A DNA stretch of 5,785 nt from Halococcaceae archaeon (GTDB lineage Archaea > Halobacteriota > Halobacteria > Halobacteriales > Halalkalicoccaceae). Below are positions 1 through 3,778 of this stretch, in pieces (the first letter of the stretch is position 1; each line of letters begins with the position of its first letter). A program made the position numbers and the translations under genes. Where the stretch lies: positions 1 through 5,785 of the forward strand of contig SKXI01000234.1 in the NCBI GenBank assembly GCA_007128515.1. Reading direction: 5' to 3'. The notes under the pieces were generated by a model. That model was not told the origin of the DNA and ran no database searches. It saw only the letters and a program-made list of their open reading frames with translations.

Positions 1-472
1 AGACCGAGATCGCAGGACACTCGCGCCGGAGCGCGTCCGCGTAGCCGACGAGCGCGTGTTTCGACGCGGCGTACGGGCCGTGGTAGGGGAGCGAGACCCG
101 ACCGAGCAGCGAGCCGACGATCACCACCCGGCCGCCGCGCTCTCTGAGGCCGGGAAGCGCCGCGTGGACGACCGTGTGCGTCCCGAGCACGTTCGTCTCT
201 AACTGCGCCTCGAACGCCTCCGGGGACTGCTCCTCGATCGCACCCAGCTCGTAGCTCCCGACGCAGGTGACGACCGCGTCGAGTGCCATTGGACCGACGA
301 CCCGCCCGACCGCCGCCGCGTCGGTGACGTCCACGACGTGGCTCTCGATTCCGGGGATCGCCTCGACTCGATCGTCCCGGTCCAGGGCGACGACCTCGTG
401 ACCCGTTCGCCGGAGCGCTCTGACGGTCTCGCGGCCGATCCCGCCCACCGCGCCGGTCACCAGGGTGCGCAT
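1..472 (-). CDS. Short-chain dehydrogenase/reductase (SDR), C-terminus cut by window edge
   Basis: A Rossmann-fold NAD(P)-dependent oxidoreductase of the classical SDR family; the substrate cannot be told. The reading frame starts at the ATG complementary to 470-472 and is open to the left edge, giving 157 residues of a family usually about 240-260 long. Visible motifs are the cofactor glycine motif TGAVGGIG (residues 6-13), an acidic D31 at the end of the second strand (often linked to NAD rather than NADP preference), D49 in VDVTD, N94 in LETNVLG, S121, and the YAASK box with Y134 and K138. The Ser-Tyr spacing of 13 and Tyr-Lys spacing of 4 are canonical. The usual NNAG motif is replaced by TCVG (69-72). 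The start is supported by a TATA-like box about 27 nt upstream, fitting a leaderless mRNA. It is divergent from the ACT-domain gene at 650. Confidence 0.93.
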   Translation of the reverse strand, partial: MRTLVTGAVGGIGRETVRALRRTGHEVVALDRDDRVEAIPGIESHVVDVTDAAAVGRVVGPMALDAVVTCVGSYELGAIEEQSPEAFEAQLETNVLGTHTVVHAALPGLRERGGRVVIVGSLLGRVSLPYHGPYAASKHALVGYADALRRECPAISV

Positions 473-496
473 ACGGGCTCGAGGGACCTCCGGGGC

Positions 497-503
497 TTAT
501 ACT
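497..503 (-). promoter_or_regulatory. TATA box of the SDR gene
   Basis: Read on the minus strand the sequence is AGTATAAG, centred about 27 nt before the SDR ATG. That is the normal distance from an archaeal TATA box to the transcription start, so the transcript would begin at or beside the start codon. A GGAGGT further down (complement of about 488-493) is about 15 nt from the ATG, too far for a typical Shine-Dalgarno. The box overlaps the outer left arm of the inverted repeat at 500-580. Confidence 0.6.
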
Positions 504-580
504 GCCGGCTGTACGTCGTCGAAGATTCTCGCCACCCCGGACTGGCGAGAATCTCCACATAGTTACAGCCGACAGCAGTA
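500..580. repeat. 81-nt nested inverted repeat between divergent promoters
   Basis: The inner stem is a perfect 12-bp inverted repeat, AGATTCTCGCCA (523-534) and TGGCGAGAATCT (543-554), around an 8-nt loop. It is flanked by two equal 9-nt unpaired spacers (514-522 and 555-563). Outside these is a second stem: CGGCTGTA (506-513) pairs with TACAGCCG (564-571), and TACTGC (500-505) pairs with GCAGTA (575-580), with a 3-nt bulge ACA at 572-574. All pairings were read directly. The element overlaps the TATA box of the SDR gene and ends 40 nt upstream of the TATA box of the ACT gene, so a regulatory role (paired operators or a cruciform) is a reasonable inference. A small structured RNA or a non-autonomous mobile remnant are alternatives. 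Confidence 0.85.
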
Positions 581-619
581 ACGGCTCGTCGGGACGGCGG
601 CCCACTCGCGACCCAGCGG

Positions 620-626
620 TCTAAAG
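620..626 (+). promoter_or_regulatory. TATA-like box of the ACT-domain gene
   Basis: TCTAAAG is centred 27 nt upstream of the ATG at 650, the expected spacing for a leaderless haloarchaeal transcript. The G-run directly against the start codon (643-648) is too close to act as a Shine-Dalgarno. Confidence 0.5.
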
Positions 627-649
627 CCGATCGGGGAAAAACGGGGGGT

Positions 650-1153
650 ATGTTCGACGAGATCATGGGCAAGTTCGAGGGCTCGCCGAGCCAGCAGGCG
701 GTCATTCGCCTGCTCCTCGAACGCGGCTTCTCGGTCAACGACGAGGGCAGGGTCGTCTCCGGCGGGATCGAGATCCCGAACACGCAGGTCGCCCGCGAGA
801 TCGACGTCGACCGGCGGGTCGTCGACTCCACGACGAAGGCGATCCTCGCCGACGACGAGCTTCGACGGATCTTCCAGAACATCTCCCAGATCCCGAGCCT
901 GATGGACCTCGCACCGGTGCTCGACCTCTCGGTGCTCACGGTCGCGGTCGACGACGCCGAAGCGGTGGGCATCGTCGCGACGGTCACGGGGATGATCGCC
1001 GACGCCGGGATCACGATCCGACAGACCGTGAGCGAGGACCCCGAGTTCACCGACGAGCCCCGCCTCCACCTCGTCACCGACGAGCCGATCCCGGGCGACC
1101 TGCTCAACGAGATCAGGGACCTCGGGTTCGTCCGACGGATCGAACTCTCCTGA
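650..1153 (+). CDS. HTH and ACT domain protein, predicted regulator of amino acid metabolism (COG2150-like)
   Basis: A 167-residue soluble cytoplasmic protein. The N-terminal half contains a probable DNA-binding helix-turn-helix: a helix around 14-26, then IPNTQVAREIDVDRRVVDST (42-61) with the look of a recognition unit. After the linker IPSLMDLAP (81-89), residues about 94-167 form a beta-alpha-beta pattern typical of an ACT domain, with VLTVAVDD as first strand and AVGIVATVTGMIADAGITI (105-123) as first helix and next strand. ACT domains bind amino acids or similar small ligands, so a ligand-sensing transcription factor is the natural reading. The family resembles archaeal proteins annotated as predicted regulators of amino acid metabolism; the effector and targets are unknown. 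The ATG at 650 fits the TATA box at 620-626. Its promoter region is shared with the divergent SDR gene, which could be a target. Confidence 0.85.
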   Translation: MFDEIMGKFEGSPSQQAVIRLLLERGFSVNDEGRVVSGGIEIPNTQVAREIDVDRRVVDSTTKAILADDELRRIFQNISQIPSLMDLAPVLDLSVLTVAVDDAEAVGIVATVTGMIADAGITIRQTVSEDPEFTDEPRLHLVTDEPIPGDLLNEIRDLGFVRRIELS

Positions 1154-1159
1154 TCACGG

Positions 1160-1177
1160 CGGGTCGGATCGGACCCG
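1160..1177 (+). repeat. Small stem-loop just after the ACT gene
   Basis: CGGGTC (1160-1165) pairs with GACCCG (1172-1177) across the 6-nt loop GGATCG, starting 7 nt after the stop codon. It could stabilise the 3' end of the mRNA. No T-tract follows, so it does not look like a standard archaeal terminator, and a short GC stem can arise by chance at this composition. Confidence 0.3.
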
Positions 1178-1352
1178 GGGCGATCGCCTTCCGTCACGCG
1201 ACAGTGTCTCACGGGATAATACCATTACTCCCGTCGCGCATCGCATACATGCCCGCCGGTATCCGGATCGATCCGGCTCCCGGTGGGACCGCTGTGGGTG
1301 GGGAGCCACCACCTCGTTTCGAGACGAAACCCACGAGAGAGCGGATCGACGG
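1178..1352. other. Non-coding or decayed stretch with short palindromes
   Basis: No convincing gene is seen here. Open frames give low-complexity Pro/Gly/Arg translations. An AT-richer patch GATAATACC (1215-1223) lies about 26-34 nt before an ATG at 1249, but the frame from that ATG does not read into a recognisable protein. A perfect 14-bp palindrome CCGGATCGATCCGG sits at 1263-1276, and GTTTCG/CGAAAC with a 3-nt loop at 1316-1330. These may be remains of the upstream region of the broken Tat gene that follows. Confidence 0.4.
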
Positions 1353-1740
1353 GTGTCGACACGACGGACGTTCCTCGCCGGCCTCGGTGTGGGGCCCGGG
1401 ACTGGCCGGAGGTACCGAGCGACGGTCGTTCACCCTCTCGTTCGTCCGGGAACACCGGCAGGGCGATCTCGACCCCTTCGAGCCGATGATCGCGACGGAG
1501 TACGTCGAAGCACTCGCCGGCAGGGACGGCTAGCCGATCCGCAGGCCGGAACGGTTCCCGGAGGCTGGCGAGTACCCGACGGAGTACACGATCGGGTATC
1601 ACCCGAGCGAGGGCCCCTACACGGTGGGCCTGGAGGACTTCGAGCCGTCCGAGGCCTCTGTTGGGTTCCCGTGGCGTGACCCGAACGGCTTGACTGTGCA
1701 GGCACCGGGGGTATGCCTCTCTGCGGTGTTCGTCTACTCG
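1353..1740 (+). pseudogene. Decayed gene for a Tat-signal secreted protein, function unknown
   Basis: A GTG at 1353 opens with VSTRRTFLAGLGVG, a haloarchaeal twin-arginine signal (RR at residues 4-5 followed by TFLAG). The frame then becomes basic nonsense. If one G of the run 1391-1394 is removed, the signal continues as GVGPGLAGGTERRSFTLSF and then into an acidic protein-like stretch including DPFEPMIATEYVEAL. A TAG at 1531-1533 interrupts it; after the stop the same frame goes on with PERFPEAGEYPTEYTIGYHP and VGFPWRDPNGLTVQAPG to about 1710. One frameshift plus one nonsense codon (TGG to TAG is a one-base change) thus separate this from an intact Tat protein of about 120 residues. The LAGG after the signal is one substitution from a lipobox LAGC. 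I do not recognise the mature domain. Sequencing error could explain the G4 indel but less easily the TAG. Confidence 0.6.
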
Positions 1741-2016
1741 ATGTCGACCCATACGGGGAGACGGCGTCGGTTCGAGGTATCGACGAGGGAACACGAGGCG
1801 GAGTCGAGCGACGCGCTCGACTGTGCGCTCGCCTACCTCGCGCGGTGTTCGTACCCGGCGTCGGTCGACGAGGTCGCGGAACAGGTGCGAGCGCGCGTCG
1901 GGGGCGACACTACGCTCGCCGAGCGGTTCCGGGAGCGACACTTCCCGGCGCTCGCCGAGCAGGGGATCGTCCGGTACGACCCCGAGAGCGAACTCGTCTG
2001 TCTCGAGCACTCGTAA
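1741..2016 (+). CDS. Small winged-helix-like protein, resembles haloarchaeal DUF7344 proteins
   Basis: Encodes 91 residues from the ATG at 1741. The core from about residue 24 (DALDCALAYLARCSYPASVD) to the end has the order helix, short turn, helix with EVAEQVRAR, then LAERFRERHFPALAEQGIVR and a final YDPESELVCLE strand pair. The phrase of type H-x-P-x-L-x-x-x-G-I-V-x-Y-D-P is what I associate with the small DUF7344-type haloarchaeal winged-helix proteins, thought to act in transcription control; the assignment is from memory of the pattern. The first 20 residues are Arg-rich and probably not part of the fold. The start is uncertain: no TATA box lies about 26 nt upstream, and the frame is open back to 1534 within the pseudogene, so the original promoter or start may be lost. 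It converges on the UspA gene with a 19-nt gap. Confidence 0.6.
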   Translation: MSTHTGRRRRFEVSTREHEAESSDALDCALAYLARCSYPASVDEVAEQVRARVGGDTTLAERFRERHFPALAEQGIVRYDPESELVCLEHS

Positions 2017-2035
2017 GCGCGGTCGTCGAGACGAG

Positions 2036-2458
2036 TCACCGAACCACGGTCACCGGGACGGGCGAGCGCCGGACGACCGCTTCCGCAACGCTTCCGAGGA
2101 GCACGCTCACGACCCCGGTAGCGGCGTGTGCGCCGATGAGGATCTCGTCCACCTCGTTCTCCGCGGCGTACTCCACGATCACGCGCGCCGGATCGCCCGT
2201 GGTCGTCTCGGTCCGGAGGTCCACCCCCGCCTCGGCGGCGATCGACCGTGCCTCCACGAAGAGGTCCTCGGCGTACTCGCCCAGTTCGCGATGCCAGTCG
2301 CCGAGGCGGTCGGGAAAGCGCCGGTCACGGTAGTGACCGAACGGGTCGAGCGCGTAGAGCGCCGTGATCTCGCCGTCGGGAAACCGCTCACAGGCGGACC
2401 GAAGTGCCCGGTCAGCGCCGGGTGAGCCGTCGATCGCCACCAGCACGTGCTTGCTCAT
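2036..2458 (-). CDS. Universal stress protein, UspA family
   Basis: A 140-residue single-domain USP, the usual length for the family. These cytoplasmic proteins have an adenine-nucleotide-binding alpha/beta fold and are linked to stress survival; the precise role of haloarchaeal paralogues is mostly unknown. The N-terminus MSKHVLVAIDGSPGADRAL has the first strand and the conserved Asp (D10) that contacts the nucleotide. Residues 105-123 (EILIGAHAATGVVSVLLGS) carry the signature region, followed by VAEAVVRRSPVPVTVV, the classical C-terminal strand. The normal G-x2-G-x9-G-S motif is altered: G109 and G122-S123 are present but the second glycine is A112. The frame extends upstream without a stop, but the ATG at 2458 is chosen because the family fold starts there and a TATA-like box lies 23-29 nt away. 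It diverges from the membrane protein gene at 2643. Confidence 0.93.
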   Translation of the reverse strand: MSKHVLVAIDGSPGADRALRSACERFPDGEITALYALDPFGHYRDRRFPDRLGDWHRELGEYAEDLFVEARSIAAEAGVDLRTETTTGDPARVIVEYAAENEVDEILIGAHAATGVVSVLLGSVAEAVVRRSPVPVTVVR

Positions 2459-2462
2459 GGAC

Positions 2463-2472
2463 GGTGTACACC
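2463..2472. promoter_or_regulatory. 10-bp palindrome at the UspA transcription start
   Basis: GGTGTACACC is a perfect palindrome lying 4 nt before the UspA ATG, between the ATG and the TATA-like box at 2481-2487. If the mRNA is leaderless this covers about -5 to -14, a position where a bound dimer would block RNA polymerase. Its role as an operator is inferred from position only. Confidence 0.35.
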
Positions 2473-2480
2473 TCTCATCG

Positions 2481-2487
2481 AGATAAC
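2481..2487 (-). promoter_or_regulatory. TATA-like box of the UspA gene
   Basis: On the minus strand this reads GTTATCT, 23-29 nt before the ATG at 2458. It is the AT-richest patch in the spacer, and the distance fits a leaderless archaeal transcript. Confidence 0.45.
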
Positions 2488-2613
2488 TTGATCCCTCGTA
2501 CTGATGCTCGCGAGTCACTACTGTGGCTCGCACGCCGTCGTGCGGTCGAACCGGTGAACGGTCGAAACCAGCAGTATCAGCGGGTCCACCGACCGACGGG
2601 GCGAACCGACGGT

Positions 2614-2620
2614 CACTTTT
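2614..2620 (+). promoter_or_regulatory. TATA-like box of the membrane protein gene
   Basis: CACTTTT is centred 26 nt upstream of the ATG at 2643 and is the only T-rich patch nearby. It supports that ATG over upstream in-frame starts such as the one at 2523, whose extra 40 residues look non-coding. Confidence 0.45.
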
Positions 2621-2642
2621 CCGCCGGGAGCGAACCTCGCGT

Positions 2643-3101
2643 ATGGACGAAGCCGCGGAAACAGCGCTCCAGCTGGTCACAGCGCAGCTCGTCGCGGTGA
2701 CGGGCGTGATCCACCTCTGGGACTCGGTCCCCCGGCTGGCCACCTACTGGGAGGCGGGCGCGACGCCGGACCCGCTCGCCCCGCTGTCCGTGCTGTTCGT
2801 TCTGGGACTCGTCGGCGGTCTCCTCGCGTTCGTCCTGGGCGCACGCCGTGAGCTCGTCTACCTCTACGGCGCGCTCCTGATGGTCGGCCCGCTCGTCGGC
2901 TACGTCGCCTGGCACTTCGTCGGGGACCTCGGCGGCCTCCTCCCCGGCACGTTCGGCCACACCCACGGCGGGCCGTTTCTCCCCGGTCTGGTCGAACACA
3001 TGGTCGCGGACCCGGTCGACTTCGTCTCGAAGGTGGCCGAGCTCGGCGCGCTCGTCTGTCTCTCGGCACTCCTCGTCATCGAGCGAGGGAAGACGGAATG
3101 A
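2643..3101 (+). CDS. Four-helix integral membrane protein, function unknown
   Basis: A 152-residue protein with four likely membrane segments: about 10-26 (ending VTGVIHLW), 47-67 (LSVLFVLGLVGGLLAFVLGA), 71-93 (containing LLMVGPLVGYVAWHFV) and 131-147 (AELGALVCLSALLVIE). A loop of about 37 residues between helices 3 and 4 contains GHTHGG (105-110) and EHM (118-120). The pattern of a short first helix with TGxIHL followed by hydrophobic hairpins resembles small uncharacterised haloarchaeal membrane proteins (DUF7475-like by memory, unverified). Histidines H24 and H91 within helices and H106, H108 and H119 in the loop could bind a metal or haem, but this is speculation. The start at 2643 is supported by the T-rich box at 2614-2620. 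The YigZ-family gene follows after 13 nt on the same strand, so co-transcription is likely; no functional link is known. Confidence 0.8.
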   Translation: MDEAAETALQLVTAQLVAVTGVIHLWDSVPRLATYWEAGATPDPLAPLSVLFVLGLVGGLLAFVLGARRELVYLYGALLMVGPLVGYVAWHFVGDLGGLLPGTFGHTHGGPFLPGLVEHMVADPVDFVSKVAELGALVCLSALLVIERGKTE

Positions 3102-3114
3102 GCGGGGATCGGCG

Positions 3115-3717
3115 ATGACCACGGGGACGTACCGGACCATCGCCGCGCCGGCGCGCGCTCGCTTCGAGGTCCGGGGCTCGGAGTTCGTCGGCGAGATCGC
3201 GCCGGCCGAACGCGTCGAGGCCGCGGAGGCGTTCGTCGAGCGGGTCGCGAACGAGTACGACGACGCGAGCCACGCGGTGCCCGCCTACCGGGTGAGAGCC
3301 GATCCACTCAGGGAGTGGTCGAACGACGACGGCGAGCCGAGCGGATCGGCGGGGAAACCCGCGCTCAACGTCCTCCAGGGCGAGGAGTTGGAGAACGTCG
3401 TCTGTGTGGTCGTCCGCTACTTCGGCGGGACGAAACTCGGCTACGGCGGTCTCGTCCGCGCCTACGGGCGTGCCGTGCGCGAGGCGATCGCCGCCGCGGA
3501 GGTGGTCGAGGAACGCCCACACACCCGACTCGCGGTCGAGACGGCCTACGACGACTCGGGGACGGTCAGGGGGATCGTCGAGAGCGCCGGCTACGAGTTC
3601 GACGCAGAGTACGGCGAGCGGGTCGTCCTCTCGGTCCGGGTTCCGGTCGAGGAGACCGAGGCGTTCGTCGACCGGCTGAACGACGCGACGAGCGGCCGGG
3701 TCGACCTCGACGGCTGA
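3115..3717 (+). CDS. YigZ/IMPACT family protein (UPF0029)
   Basis: A 200-residue protein, the normal length for bacterial and archaeal YigZ-type members. The family signature is very clear: DDGEPSGSAGKPAL (71-84), then ENVVCVVVRYFGGTKLGYGG (93-112) and LVRAYGRAVREAI (113-125). Residues 1-130 form the IMPACT N-terminal domain of ribosomal-protein-S5-like fold. Residues about 136-196 (from TRLAVETAYDDSGTVRGIVE to the end) match the smaller C-terminal DUF1949-type ferredoxin-like domain. Eukaryotic IMPACT binds GCN1 and dampens Gcn2 signalling; prokaryotic members have suggested nucleic-acid or translation-related roles, but the biochemical function is not settled. It lies 13 nt downstream of the membrane protein gene, and only a weak GGGG precedes the ATG, so translation may depend on the upstream cistron. 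No motif residue appears to be missing. Confidence 0.95.
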   Translation: MTTGTYRTIAAPARARFEVRGSEFVGEIAPAERVEAAEAFVERVANEYDDASHAVPAYRVRADPLREWSNDDGEPSGSAGKPALNVLQGEELENVVCVVVRYFGGTKLGYGGLVRAYGRAVREAIAAAEVVEERPHTRLAVETAYDDSGTVRGIVESAGYEFDAEYGERVVLSVRVPVEETEAFVDRLNDATSGRVDLDG

Positions 3718-3727
3718 GCCGGCACCG

Positions 3728-3760
3728 GAATCGTTTCGAATCGATAGCGTATTTTTATCG
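3728..3760 (+). promoter_or_regulatory. Promoter of the S9 peptidase gene, with phased repeats
   Basis: TATTTTTAT (3750-3758) is the strongest TATA box in the window, centred 25 nt before the ATG at 3779, so the transcript is probably leaderless. Just upstream, GAATCG occurs twice, at 3728-3733 and 3738-3743, exactly 10 bp apart (one helical turn). CGATA (3742-3746) and TATCG (3756-3760) form a short inverted repeat that brackets most of the TATA box. The promoter call is firm; regulatory use of the repeats is only a possibility. Confidence 0.65.
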
Positions 3761-3778
3761 GGATCGGAACCGGTACGC

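Noticed and set aside
523..554. The 12-bp stem as an intrinsic transcription terminator
   Set aside because: Both neighbouring genes point away from it, there is no T-tract after either arm, and archaeal termination does not generally rely on GC hairpins.
457..1212. Minus-strand open frame of 251 codons opposite the ACT-domain gene
   Set aside because: Ser/Arg-rich translation with no motifs, and it covers the divergent promoter region and the clear HTH-ACT gene.
1353..1679. Intact 108-residue Tat protein in a single frame
   Set aside because: Only the first dozen or so residues look like a protein; the rest of that frame is Arg/Gly/Pro-rich nonsense, whereas a one-base frameshift gives a coherent continuation.
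1225..2010. Minus-strand open frame of 261 codons across the gap and the winged-helix ORF
   Set aside because: The translation is Arg-rich without any fold-like pattern, while the plus strand shows a Tat signal, acidic segments and a winged-helix pattern in the same stretch. It is an antisense shadow of the decayed gene.
2017..2035. Terminator or attenuator between the convergent genes
   Set aside because: The 19-nt gap plus the adjacent stop region holds only a 5-bp TCGTC/GACGA pairing and no T-run, so nothing supports a terminator call.
2529..2544. Inverted repeat CGCACG/CGTGCG with a 4-nt loop in the UspA/membrane-protein spacer
   Set aside because: Only 6 bp of GC-rich pairing, not placed at either TATA box; expected by chance at this composition.
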